A DNA stretch of 64,000 nucleotides from Impatiens glandulifera (lineage: Eukaryota > Streptophyta > Magnoliopsida > Ericales > Balsaminaceae). Below the pieces are notes generated by a model that ran no database searches, was not told where the DNA came from, and saw nothing but the letters and a program-made list of their open reading frames with translations. Where the stretch lies: contig NC_061867.1 in the NCBI RefSeq assembly GCF_907164915.1, forward strand, positions 1,460,001 to 1,524,000. The letters are read 5' to 3'. Of the stretch, positions 35,394 through 47,576 are shown one piece after another (position 1 is the stretch's first letter; each line of letters opens with the position of its first letter). Both the position numbers and the translations under genes were made by a program.

Positions 35394-37552
35394 GGGGATG
35401 CTTGGTACGTGGTTTTTGTAGTCTGAAATGTGAAAGAGAATAAAATGAAGTGTTTGGTTAATGAGTTTCATTTCCGAACATTGATTTGATTCTCGGATAC
35501 TCAGGAATCATTCATTCCTCTCTAAATTGGGAGGAATGAATCCCATTCCATTATAATGCATTTTCTCTCCATGATCTCCACTCTCTCACGTTTTGACTCC
35601 TAATTATAATTATAATATGAGAAATGATTAGGTGAAGGAATGACGTGGCATAATCTTATTCGCTGAAAAAATTAAATAATTTCTCTTTTCTCTCTTTCCT
35701 CTCACTTTTACATTTTCCAACCATTGACACGTAAGAGCATCAGCAGAAAGCGTGCACACATTGTACTTGGCCAAAACACTCCAATGTTTCCGCCCGCCCT
35801 CTTAACTAAATAATAAATTTTATTTATAATATTTTAAATAAATAACTAATTTATAATATAGGAATATTATAATTAATATTCCTATATTATAGGAAAATTT
35901 GAGATTTTAAACTCACATGTTAATATAATTAATAAAAAATTTATTAATTTATTTAAAAAATATATTTATTAATTAAATATATAAGTAATATTCCTGTATT
36001 ATATATATTATAGGAGAATTTAAAATTTCACCCTTAAAATATATTAATATAATTAATAGAAAATATAAATTTTTTTTATAATTTAAAATATATTATAATA
36101 TTAAAAACAATTACGAATAAATTTGAGAATATATAACATTTGATAATATATAATTAATATTTATATATTATAATAAAATATTATAATATTTTTATAATTA
36201 AATATATAATTAATATTATTATAATTTAATATATAATTAATATTAAATTAATATTAAAACTTTAGAATATATATTTATTTAATGTTATTATAATGTTAAT
36301 TAAAAATAGTAGAAAAAAATATTATAATTAAATATATAATTAATATTCCTATATTATATAATATATTATATTATATAATGATGAAAAAGTCAGAGGAGGA
36401 CATGACCGGCATAGAGGGCACTGCCCTCCTTTTACTTTTATCTAACATGCAAAAAATGAAAAAAACCAATGACCTGCCTTTTTTCACGCTATCCATGCGG
36501 GCACAGTCATGCACTCGAGATGCTCTCATTCCCTCACCAAATTCCTTCACTAAATTCCCTCACTCTATCACTCCTCTTATAATATTATATATATTTTTTC
36601 TTTTATAATTATATTAGACGTTCTTTAATAATTAAAATAATAATTTTTTTAAATTTATTTATTCAAATAAATTATTTCAATTATTTAAATAATATTTTTA
36701 AAATAGTTATAATAATTAATAATAATAAAATAATTTTTATATAATTAATTTATATATTATATATTAATAATAAAATTATAATAAAATTATAATAAATTAA
36801 TTAAAATATAAAAACTTAAAAATAAAATAATAATTTTATATAAAATAAATATTTAAAAAATATTAGAAAAGTTAGATATAAAATATTTTAATAAAAAGTA
36901 TTATTAAAAATATTATGCAATGTTATAGGATATATTATTAAGTAAAACATTATATTTAATTTGATTAATTATTCATATATAATATTTTAAAGACTTATCT
37001 TGATAGATAATTTTTATTTATAAATAAAAAAAAATAACTATTTTGTATATGTATTTAAAATATATATATATATAATTAATATAATAAAATATTATATATT
37101 TATTAAGTAAAACATTATATTTAATTTAATTAATTATTCATATATATAATATTTTAAAGACTTTTTCTTGATAAATAATTTTTATTTATAAATAAAAAAA
37201 AATAACTATTTTGTATATGTATTTAAAAAACATATATATAATTAATATAATAAAATATTATATATTTATATTTTATTAAATTAGGACACACTAGTTTAAA
37301 TAATTATAATATAAAAATAATAATATTTTATATTTTTAATAAAATAAAATATAATAATAAAAAAATAAAAATATTAATCTAATTCAATTATAAAATAATA
37401 TTAATAATTTCTCTCTAATAAATCTAAACATTATTAACTGAATGGAAATATCCAAACACTAATAAATGAAATTGTTCCAAACACTAATAAATGAAATTGA
37501 GAATGATTAATACTCATAACCAAACACTACACTTCTATCACATCTGCCCCTT
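35394..37552. mobile_element. PIF/Harbinger-like element, 2.16 kb, non-autonomous
   Basis: The outer ends are GGGGATGCTTGGT and, inverted, GGGGCAGATGTGA, flanked on both sides by TTA, the target duplication of PIF/Harbinger elements. Subterminal zones on both sides share the word AGTGTTTGGTTA. The interior is almost pure A/T with no transposase. Inside, 'gagcatc' ends at about 35732 and 36520 face each other, suggesting a nested smaller element. A 165-bp tandem duplication lies at 36936-37265. Confidence 0.6.
36936..37265. repeat. 165-bp tandem duplication, two copies
   Basis: Both copies begin TATTAAGTAAAACATTATAT and include TTTTGTATATGTATTTAAAA. They differ by a few bases only. They lie inside the Harbinger-like element. 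Confidence 0.85.
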
Positions 37553-38006
37553 AACCTTTTATTATTTTTGAAATACAAATCTTTATAAACCTATTTCTCT
37601 TCAAAATCACAAATAATCTATAAGTACCAATTAAAGTTAATGCATTTCATAAATATACATTCAATAATTCATATATTTTATAATTAATTAAACATAATTT
37701 ATAACAAAATATTAAATCTTAAACTTCAATAGGTTTATTTAAATATTTTTTTTAGTAAAAATATAAAAATAATATTTTTTTTATAAAGAGACTTAAATAC
37801 ATTAATATTTAATATAATTTTTTTTTTAAAAAAACTTAATAATATAATGTTCTTTGATAATATTCTATTTCATACAAAAACAAAATTATATCAAAGACAA
37901 TATGTTAAATAAAAAGTTTCAATTATTATTTTTCAATGACAAATCTAAATACTACCCTAATTAGAATAGAATACATTAAGGAGAAGGAACTCAAAGTATA
38001 AATATG

Positions 38007-38008
<2 letters not shown>

Positions 38009-38054
<46 letters not shown>

Positions 38055-38055
38055 A
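38009..38055. repeat. Microsatellite (TA)n followed by (AAT)n
   Basis: About 16 TA dinucleotides run into a short AATAAT array. Near the 3' end of BI-1. Confidence 0.9.
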
Positions 38056-38201
38056 AATCATCCACTTATATAACATTATTTTCTTTAACCTAAAATTTCC
38101 ATTATTTGAAAAAAAAACTTTGTTCTTCAACCATAAAGAAAAAGAGTCTGTACAAACATCAAATATAGATCATTCAACATCTATAATTTCTCACCCACAA
38201 T

Positions 38202-40797
38202 TCAATTTCTCCTCTTCTTCTTCTCCTTCTTTTCCGAGTTCTTAATCTGCAATTCAAAAACCAAGTCAAGTTACAATCATTCTCAAACATAAAAAGTTTG
38301 AAATCTTCCATCACATTATCAAACACTACTACTTACCATGATTATTAGGATTCTAACGAAAACCGCAGCAAAATCAGTGAAGAGAGTAAGAGCATGCTTG
38401 ACATAATCCAAATCTCCGTAGTGTGCCTTCTCGATTATATCTTGTGTATCCACAACAATATAACCGACAAATAACAACAGCCCAAAGTATAACTCGAACT
38501 TGAAAATGGCAGCTGAACCCCCAAATACGGATGAAGCAAATTGCAACCAAAAGAGAAGGGAAAGACCAGACGAGAGAAGTCCTCCAAAGTAAAGATATTC
38601 TCTTCGTCTAGCTAACATAGCAGCCATTGAGAAGCAACCAAATGCAACAGCACATCCCACAAATGCACTAATTACAAGGCTTGGATCAATCTCGATACCC
38701 AATTCAATTAGAGGACCAATTGAAGCTCCTTCGAATAGAGCAGCTGACATTAAGAGTGATACCTTCTTTTGCTGCACAAATTTGTTTAATCAATTGGTTG
38801 AATTCAATAAGAAAAACTGTATCGAATAATGATTAAAAAGAGGATATGATTACTTCTTCATATGAAGGAGTTGATAGTAACCAAATTATACTGCCGATAC
38901 AACCAATTGTTGTAAGGAATCCTCCGATATTCCAAAGGATGTGTAGATAAGCTCCAACTGCAGATGCTATCAGAGCACAGCAAAGCGAAAGATAAACCTA
39001 TAAACCAAAACCACAATCACCCATCAAGAAAATTTCTTCGAAACCTTGATCATTTCATCAATTCATCATACAGATGTTTCTTGATTGTTTCTCACAAACG
39101 AATTAAGATAAGATAAAGAGTAAACGAAAGTAAATCGTCGATCAAACAACAACAACAAAATTTCATTAGTTATCATCTTTCGAAACCTTGATCATATCAT
39201 CATACAAATGCTTCTTGATTGTTTATCACAAACGAATTAAGCAAATCGAACACACATAAGATAAAGAGTAAAAGAAAATAAATCGTTGATCAAACTCCGG
39301 CATACTTCAATCAAACAACAACAAAATTTCATTAGTTATCATCTTCGAAACCTTGATCATGTCATCAATTCATCATACTAATGTTTCTTGATTGTTTCTT
39401 ACAAACAACTTAAACAAATCAAGCGCAGATAAGACAAATAGTAAAAGAAAGTAAATCTTCGATCAAACTACAGCAATAAAATTTCATTAGTTATCATCTT
39501 CGAAACCTTGATCATATCATCAATTCATCATACAAATGTTTCTTGATTGTTTCTCACAAACAAATTAAGCAAATCGAACACACATAAGATAAAGAGTAAA
39601 AGAAAGTAAAAATCGTTGATCAAACTCCAGCATACTTCAATCAAACAACAACAAAATTTCATTAGTTATCATCTTCGAAACCTTGATCATATCATCAATT
39701 CATCATACTAATGCTTCTTGATTGTTTCTCACAAACAACTTAAGCAAATCAAGTGCAGATAAGACAAAGCGTAAAAGAAAGTCGTCGATCAAACTACAAC
39801 AATACAATTTCATTAGTTATCATCTTCGAAACCTTGATCATATCATCAATTCATCATACTAATGTTTCTTGATTGTTTCTCACAAACGACTTAAGAAAAT
39901 CAATCGCGCATAAGATAAATCATCCATCAAACTACGACAACAACAACAAAATTGGAGGTGTTTTCAATTCTAAGTATCATGAACAATCATCGGAAATGGA
40001 TCTAACTCCAAAGATAAGCTCTAACTGCAGAAACTATAAGAGCACAACAAAGCCAAAGATAAACATACAAACCAAAACAATTTGATCAAGAAAATTTCAT
40101 TAGTTATCATCTACGAATCCTTGATCATATCATCAATTCATCATACAAATATATCTCAATTGTTTCTCACAAACGACTCAAGCAAATCAAACGCGCATAT
40201 GATAAAGAGTAAAAGAAAGTGAATCTACAATCAAACTACAACAACAACAACAAAATTGTAGGTGATTTCAATTCTAACTATCATGAACAATCATCAGAAA
40301 TGGATCTAACTCAAAAGATAAGCTCTAACTGCAGAAGCTAGCAGAGCACAGCAAAACCAAAGATAAACATACAAACCAAAACCACAATTATATCTAGGTT
40401 TATATTCCACAACAATTCGATCAAGAAAATTCCATCAGTTATCATCTACTAAACCTTGATCATATCATCAATTCATCATACAAATGATTCTCGATTGTTT
40501 CTCACAAACGACTTAACCAAATCAAACGCAAATAAGATAAAGAGTAAACGAAAGTAAATCGTCGATCAAACTACAACAACAACACAAAATTGGCGGTGAT
40601 TTCGATTCTAACTATCATGAACAATCATCGAAAATGGATCAAACTAGAGATATAGGAACCGAGAAAGAGAGATTTCAAACCTGTTTGAGATGATTTTGAA
40701 CAGACGGTGAGATCTGACGGAAATTCTTGAGAGATTCATAGCTCCAACCAGTTCGAGGAGATGATTGCGCTTCAAAGAACGACGAAAACGTTTCCAT
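38202..40797 (-). CDS. BI-1: Bax inhibitor 1
   Basis: Conserved endoplasmic-reticulum membrane protein that suppresses stress-induced cell death and affects calcium leak. Four exons, 40797-40681, 38997-38854, 38771-38337 and 38246-38202, give 246 residues, the usual plant size. All introns are phase 0. Exon 1 encodes METFSSFFEAQSSPRTGWSY and so on to HLKQ. Exon 2 gives VYLSLCCALIASAVGAYLHI. Exon 3 carries most of the transmembrane segments and YFGLLLFVGYIVVDTQDIIEKAHYGD, the family signature. Exon 4 is the short basic tail IKNSEKKEKKKRRN, where plant BI-1 binds calmodulin. A TATA-like run lies at about 40911-40922. Intron 1 is unusually long (1683 bp) and built of repeats. Confidence 0.96.
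39030..40640. repeat. Tandem repeat array filling BI-1 intron 1
   Basis: A unit of roughly 145-170 bp, containing CCTTGATCATATCATCAATT and 'ttgattgtttctcacaaacg', recurs about eight times. A higher-order unit of about 300 bp (39955-40260 and 40260-40590) also contains copies of the beginning of exon 2 with its flanking intron at about 40013-40078 and 40317-40383. Both copies have lost the acceptor: TTATAG|GTTTATC in the true exon is TTGTATGTTTATC there. Confidence 0.9.
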
Positions 40798-40984
40798 TAC
40801 TCTTTGATTTCTTCTTGCCGCAGAAAGAGATCAATTCAATTAAATTCAATTCAACAATATTTTGCGAAGAATTCTTCTCAACTAAGCAACAATGAAGGAA
40901 TATGAATCCATATATATATACATATACAGAAAGAACTCGCTCATTCTGGAACCTTCGGCTATTTTTACGAACGGTTAGTAACAA

Positions 40985-42434
40985 ATTAACAAAAAAACTC
41001 GGTTTATTTTTATTTTTTATAATATTTTAAATTAATTAATATAATTTTTTTTTCAAATAATCCAATATTTAAGATTATAAAGATGAAATGAGATAGAAAG
41101 AGATGGCCACGCCATCCAACGAATAACAGCTTGCCATGTGTAAATAATGGCATGTAAATATTTGTTTTTTTTTATTTTAATTCATACCGTGTTTTGATAG
41201 ACTAGTATATTTGACTATAATTTATTTAATCAGTGGAAATTTAATTAATCATTTATGTTCGCTCACATTATTTAAATTATTTAATGAAAGTCCTTATCAT
41301 TTATATTTGAGTTTATACGTATTTAATTTTTTAAATAAAATTATTTTAATAAATTTATTGTTAAATTAAAAAATATTAACACTTCGTCTAAGTTTTCAAA
41401 TTGACAAATAAAATAATGAGTTTTAAATAAGACTAGTGGAGATCTTAATTTGACAATAATGTAGTTGAATGAATAATTTAAATATTATAACATGTTAAAG
41501 AAAGATAATGAAATTTTGAACCATTTTCATACGTTTTCTTATGAAGTTTCTTAGAATATTCTAGCAAGTTATTTAAAGCTCGTTTGATATTGAGTTTTTT
41601 TGAAGATAAAAGAATATATTAAATCAATATTATTTTTGAAGAAAAATCTAGAAAAATAAAATAAATATCAAATAAACTCATTTAAAACTTTTGTAGTCAA
41701 AGAATTACAAAACAACATATTTCTTCTCATTTAAATTGTTTAAAACTTCTCCATACCTAATAAAGTCTTCTCAACTAATTCTTTTAGGCTTAGTTTGATT
41801 TCATATTAAACACTTTATCACTTTGTGTGTTTTTGACCCTTAATTGAGGGTCGTCTTGGACGGCTAGTATTGTTGGTTTCAATGCAAGCTTTAAACTAAA
41901 AATAAATAAATAAATAATAATAGGGTAAGGAAAATTTGCAGCAAAAGCAAATAATGTTTAATCTAATTTAAAATATTTATTTCCCTGTACTTTTAACTTA
42001 ATCATTTATTAATCATTTATTAATCTCTTCGACTACTAATTTGTAAATATATATTAATTTATTTATAATCTAAAATATTATTAAAATAATTTGTTAAGCT
42101 GTGAATGTATTTATTAAAAATTACTATTGAGAGATGATTTCGAGTCATTTAAGATTATAATATGTTGTTTGATTTGGTAAAAATAAAAGTTTAAATAGGA
42201 CACTTTTAAACAATATTTAAATATATATATATATATATATTTGAGTATATTTTATTATACTTTTTAATTATATTGTGTAATCTATATATATAAATAATAA
42301 ATGAATAAGTGAATATTTTTGATTATGTATAATTATTATTTATTTATTTAAATCATTTTTATTATTAATTTTTTTAATAAATAAAATAGAATAAATTATT
42401 GAGCCCAACAATAAATAATTAAAAAAATTAGATT

Positions 42435-42489
<55 letters not shown>

Positions 42490-44369
42490 TAAAATATATT
42501 TTAAAATTATAAAAAGATATATATATATATAAATAAATAACAAACTTAAATAATAAATTTATATATATATATGTGTGTAACAAATATATAATTTTAAGAA
42601 TGTATTAATAATTTAAAAAAATATTAAATTTTTTTGAATAATAAAAAATTAAAGAAGGAAAATAATAATTGTCTAATTTTAAAGTGTTATATATAAGGTC
42701 CCATCATTGTTGTCAAATTCGTTGCAAATCTTTAATTTATTATAAAAAAAAAAAAAATTGAAGTAAATGACAAACTAATTAGAGAATAAAATTTACTTTT
42801 AAAAGTAGCCCACATGAGGTCCGATTCTCTATCAAAACATTTAAATATGGAAGATGCATTCTTAAAACTACATTTTCAAAAAAATTATAAAGTTTATATT
42901 ATAAGTCTATTTTTTTTTTTAAAAAATGAAAAAGAATTAACATAACACCCTACAGGCATGACCCGCTTAAACTTTTTCAAATGAAATAGAACAGTAACCT
43001 TTTAGTCTCTTAAAGAAGACGTTAAATTAAAAATTTTTTAATTAAAAATCTATTTGTAAATTTAAAGCAATAATAAACAAAATAATTTTAAAAAACTCAT
43101 ATTTATAAACATAAATTCATTTATTTGAATAAATATATGTTTTTTTAATTTATAAATATAAATTCATTTATTTTTATATAAAATGATACAAATTTAACCA
43201 GCTTAAAAATTTATCTCAATCAAACTTGTTGGGCTTTTTTAGAATTATATGATTTTAAAAATTAATTATATATTTTAATTATCTTGATTTTGAGAATAAT
43301 GATTGAAATAAATGAGGGTTTTTTTTAGTAGTATATTGGTTTCATATGCTTGTTTTGGGCTTATTTTGTATAATTAATCTTTTTTTTTTTTTAATTCCAA
43401 AACATATATCAAATATAAGATTAAAAATTAATATCACATAAGCACTGGATATATATGACTAAAATTATAATAATATAAAACTTTTACAAATATACCAAAT
43501 TTTGATTAAAATTAATTTACAATATCAAAAAATTATCAAGCCCGATTCTTAAACTTATTTTAAAATCAAGTTCAATCCACAATCACACATGCAATATTAA
43601 TTATAGTTACATTAAAAAATAATTCATATTTAACCTTGCTTCTTTCTTATCTTAAAATCAAATCATTTTTTTGTAAGATTAAAATTACTTAGTAATTTTT
43701 CATTATAAACAATATCATACATTTTTGTAATAATTTAAATAACCTCCTACAAATTAAAAATATAAAAAATAAGTTTTTAAAAAGACTTACAAAAATACTA
43801 ATATATAATAAAAATAAAATTCACGCTTTCTAAATTCGTTTAGAAAAGCCAATAAAATGCGACAATTAAGTACTGATTTTTCTTCTTCTTATTTTTTTAA
43901 TGTCATACTTTGTATCCACTTAAACATTATATATTAACATTTAAAAAAAAATCAACCCTAATCAAACACCTATTTATTCAATTAATCATTATATATTAAT
44001 TAAAAGATATATATACTCAAAATCAACCCCGTCAATAACAAACCGAGGTTTATTTAAATAAACTATTACCGAACAAGTGTTAAGTTTTTATTTTTTAAAC
44101 ATAGAAAGCTAGAAGGACACTTTTAAACAAAGATTTTTACTTCAATTTATTACATTTTTAAATAACATTTGATTTTGAACCAAGATTTTCACTTCCATTC
44201 AATACGTTTTAAATAACATTTGATACCTTGTAGCAAATCTAAGTTCTAGTAATCAATCTATTCATTGATATTATTCTATTCCTTAAATTGCTAATTAATC
44301 AGCTATTTCACATCCATTATGTGAAAACTCATATCCACCCATGTCAATTCTTATCATAACTTGACTGAA
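40985..44369. other. Gene-free AT-rich region
   Basis: A/T-rich throughout, with a TA microsatellite at 42438-42489 and a repeat fragment at 42930-43020 related to 16400-16530. No gene, RNA or complete element was recognised. Confidence 0.5.
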
Positions 44370-44652
44370 TTTTCAAGCTGATTATCAATACTTGAAAAGT
44401 TGTCATATTTTAAAAAAACACTCAAACTAATGATGCTACCCATAAGGATAAATAATGCAAACTAATTTATACCCAGTTGAAAAAACCATGATTTGTTGTT
44501 GTTGCCGCCATTAATACACACAAAAGAAAGATTGGGAGTTTACAACAACAAAAACGAAGGAGAAACGCGAATTACTTGGTTGAATGTGATGATTTTCTTC
44601 TCATTTGGTTGAATGTGATGATCTTCTTCTCATTTAAAAGTCGAGAGCCTAT

Positions 44653-45307
44653 TGTCACGGGCAGAAACTCGGTCACCGAATATTCTCTCGTCCCGCGCGG
44701 CACTAGGCTAGATTGCCACAATCCTAGCTAGTCAGCCTCTTAAAATATACAAAAAGATGGAACAATTTGAGAGAGAAAGAGCTTGGAGAATATCTTGTTT
44801 ATTGCTTACAAGAGTGAGGTATTACAAGTGTTGAGTTGTTTGAACAATGGTTGATTCCTATGACCTAGACTTGTTTATATACATGTGGGAAGATCATTCT
44901 AGATCTTCCTTGTCCTAGACATTTCTAGACTCTTCTTTTATTAAACTAATCCTAAGAATTCCTAGAGGTTTCTAGAGAATTCTACTAGCACCTATACATG
45001 AGAACTCCTAGAGACTTCTAGAGAGTTCTCCACCTTACATACAAAAAGGAACTTCCTAGAGATTTCTAGAAAGTTCCATGACCCTATTTATAAAAGAGGA
45101 ACTCCTAGAGAATTCTAGAGAGTTCCATAACATCATTCACAAAAGGGGAACTTCTAGAGAAATCTAGAGAGTTCCATGACTGACCAAAATCCAGGAACTC
45201 CTAGAGGATTCTAGATAGTTCCATACGTGACCACAACAATCCAGAATATTCTAGAAAATGCACCTTGTGGGCTTGCCATGTGCACCCCATACCAATGGGC
45301 CGTGACA
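44653..45307 (-). repeat. 3' LTR (in element orientation)
   Basis: It carries six to seven units of about 45 bp built around CTAGAGANTTCTAGAGAGTTCC-like text between 44935 and 45256. Perfect three-unit heat-shock elements lie at 45064-45076 and 45244-45256. TATA-like boxes on the minus strand occur near 44875 and 45088. Confidence 0.95.
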
Positions 45308-45318
45308 TTCTCCCCCAC

Positions 45319-47514
45319 CTAAGTCGTGGCCGACCTCGACACGACCTTATAACGATGCATGGTGATCTTCTTCCCGGCGTCCCCTAAGTACTCTTCCTTC
45401 CCATTGCACGTCACGGCATCAGGTGCACTTATGGCTGCCAACTCCAACCGATATGAGACGTTTCCCACACGTCTATCGATCGAAAACGGTCCCTCGAATC
45501 TGCGCACAAGCCCCTTGAGCACAGACCGCAGAGACTTCAACTGTTGCGAGGGCAACTTCCCCTTTCCACTGTCCCCTTTCTCGACTGCACGCCCTGCATC
45601 TTTTCCCATGGACTTGACGCGAGTGAAGGCGGACTGACTTTGGCCAACGTTGTCTGTGGTCAAATTTTGTGGATCTGATGGTTTCGTGCCTTTAGCTTTG
45701 AGCCTCTCGAAGACCTTGCACCTCCTTTGGACTTCCTTGGGTACTTGTCCTTTCCTCTTAGAACCGTCCCCATCATCCACCTTAGCAAAAGTGGTAAAAG
45801 CCCCTTTACCACATTTGCGACCTCGGCTGAATCGCATTGCCGAGAACATGCCTATTCCCTCGGATTCTCTCCTTGTTGGGATCACACTAGACTTCCCGTG
45901 ATCCACAATGATTATCGAATTGGAATAAGGCATTATGCAAGCGCGTACCTGATCGCACCATTGTAATCCCAACACTACGTCGTAGTCTTCCATTGGGACC
46001 AAGGTAAACGAGACTGTCCCATACCAATCTCCGATCCTGGTGTGCACTTTCCTAGCCTCCCCGGCCACCGGCTTGGCTACATCGAAGGACTTCACCGTCC
46101 CTCTTGTTGGGCTGATCCGCAGACCCAACGCCTTGGCTACTCCTTCTCGCATGAAGTTGTGTGTAGCCCCTGTATCCACTAGTGCCTTAATGCGTCTCCC
46201 CCCGATCCAAGCCTCCACGAACAAAGAGCCACTCTTAGTTCCCTTGTCCGGCTTCGCAACACTAGTCTTCACAGCGTTGAGCAGTCTCAAGGATCTCACC
46301 CGAGTCCCTTCCTCCTCCTCGGAAGACTCGTGTCCTTTCACCGCTGCAACCTTTTCCCCCTTGAACGGGCACATAAACTTTATGTGATTATGGGCACCAC
46401 AAATTTGACACACTCTTGGCTTACCCGAGTCGTCGGTTTTCCCCACAGAGTTGTTATGTGCATGCCCCTTCTTAGGTGGGCGGTCTCCCCCACCTTTCTC
46501 CTGGTCACGCGGGCGGTCTCCCCCACGATTTTCCTCCTCGTCCCTGAGGATATTCGGCCTATCCACAGACACTTTGAGCTCTAACAGTCTTTCTGCAACC
46601 GCGATTGCCTCGGAGACGTCCCGCACCTTGGCCCTTTGCAGCTCCAACTGCGCCCAAGTCTTAAGGCCATTCACAAACGCGAACAGGGCCTCCTGTTCCG
46701 TTAGACTAGGTAACTCGAGCATCAACTCCTGGAACTCCTTCACATACTCCTTGATGCTCCTGTTGTGCACAAGTTGATTCAACCTTTTCCTAGCCTCGAA
46801 CTCGGCGTTCTCTGGGAAGAATTGGCGCTTGAACTCGGTCTTGAAGTCCTCCCACGTCTCCATTCGCAACGTACCTCGTTCAATATCTACTTCTCGCCTC
46901 CTCCACCACAGTAGTGCCATCTCTTGCAAGAAGAAAGGTGCTGTCTCCAACTTGCCACGATCATCTAGTATGCTTGATGCCCGAAAGTACCTCTCCATGT
47001 TCCAAAGGAAGTCCTCCACTTCCCTTGCACTCCTCGAGCCTTTGAATGGAGTTGGCTTAGGAACATCCATTCGTTGAGGTGCCGCACCTCTATGTTCCCC
47101 TCCATTCCTCCCAATCCGCCTTTCCATAGCGTCGAACCTCCCCATTATCTCCCTTCGGAGAGCGTCGATCCTCGCATGGACTTCTCCCCGGATTGTCTCG
47201 AGCACTTCATGGCGGATATCATTAACCTCCCCTCGAACCGATCCCAGCACTTCGTCACGAATGCTCCGGTTCATATTGTTAATGACCCCCATCACCTCGT
47301 TCTCCAACTTTTCACCAGCCTCATCCAACTCCGCCACCTTGTCGGCCACCGTGCTGAACTCCTCGAGAGCTTCTTGATGCTCGCTCATGCTTTCCTCAAG
47401 CCGGGTCACCCGCGCTTCCATGGCAGCATTCCTCTCAACGGACTTGTCCCTCTTGGACCTCTTGTCCTTCTGTTCGCCGGTCGAAACCTTCGTGACTTTG
47501 GAACTTGAATCCAT
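45319..47514 (-). CDS. Gag-protease polyprotein with integrase tail
   Basis: 731-residue protein of the retrotransposon. The start is the ATG at 47514 (MDSSSKVTKV); the frame is open slightly further upstream without an ATG. Residues 20-130 are charged and coiled-coil-like. The Gag core (about 165-300) includes FKGSRSAREVEDFLWNMERYF, WWRRRE and FPENAEFEARKRLNQLVHNR. A CCHC knuckle, C-X2-C-X4-H-X4-C, is at about 363-376 (CQICGAHNHIKFMC). The aspartic protease motif LVDTGATHNFM is near 445. After a basic linker, GPFSIDRRVGNVSYRLEL (about 665-685) is the C-terminal piece of a gypsy integrase, fused in frame. It probably depends on enzymes supplied by a related element. The stop codon abuts the polypurine tract. 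Confidence 0.93.
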   Translation of the reverse strand: MDSSSKVTKVSTGEQKDKRSKRDKSVERNAAMEARVTRLEESMSEHQEALEEFSTVADKVAELDEAGEKLENEVMGVINNMNRSIRDEVLGSVRGEVNDIRHEVLETIRGEVHARIDALRREIMGRFDAMERRIGRNGGEHRGAAPQRMDVPKPTPFKGSRSAREVEDFLWNMERYFRASSILDDRGKLETAPFFLQEMALLWWRRREVDIERGTLRMETWEDFKTEFKRQFFPENAEFEARKRLNQLVHNRSIKEYVKEFQELMLELPSLTEQEALFAFVNGLKTWAQLELQRAKVRDVSEAIAVAERLLELKVSVDRPNILRDEEENRGGDRPRDQEKGGGDRPPKKGHAHNNSVGKTDDSGKPRVCQICGAHNHIKFMCPFKGEKVAAVKGHESSEEEEGTRVRSLRLLNAVKTSVAKPDKGTKSGSLFVEAWIGGRRIKALVDTGATHNFMREGVAKALGLRISPTRGTVKSFDVAKPVAGEARKVHTRIGDWYGTVSFTLVPMEDYDVVLGLQWCDQVRACIMPYSNSIIIVDHGKSSVIPTRRESEGIGMFSAMRFSRGRKCGKGAFTTFAKVDDGDGSKRKGQVPKEVQRRCKVFERLKAKGTKPSDPQNLTTDNVGQSQSAFTRVKSMGKDAGRAVEKGDSGKGKLPSQQLKSLRSVLKGLVRRFEGPFSIDRRVGNVSYRLELAAISAPDAVTCNGKEEYLGDAGKKITMHRYKVVSRSATT

Positions 47515-47561
47515 CTCTTCTTTCAAATGCGGAAGCACAAACGTGGGTGCGATAACAACCT

Positions 47562-47574
47562 GGCTCTGATACCA
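47562..47574 (-). other. Primer-binding site, initiator Met tRNA type
   Basis: TGGTATCAGAGCC lies two bases inside the 5' LTR, in the position where minus-strand DNA synthesis is primed. It matches the 3' end of plant initiator methionine tRNA. Confidence 0.92.
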
Positions 47575-47576
47575 CT

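Noticed and set aside
39030..40640. Regularly spaced repeats resembling a CRISPR-like array
   Set aside because: This is a plant intron; the units are long, diverged and contiguous, with no spacers or cas genes.
45359..47569. Several plus-strand open frames opposite the retrotransposon polyprotein
   Set aside because: They are shadows of the GC-richer Gag frame and show no known domain.
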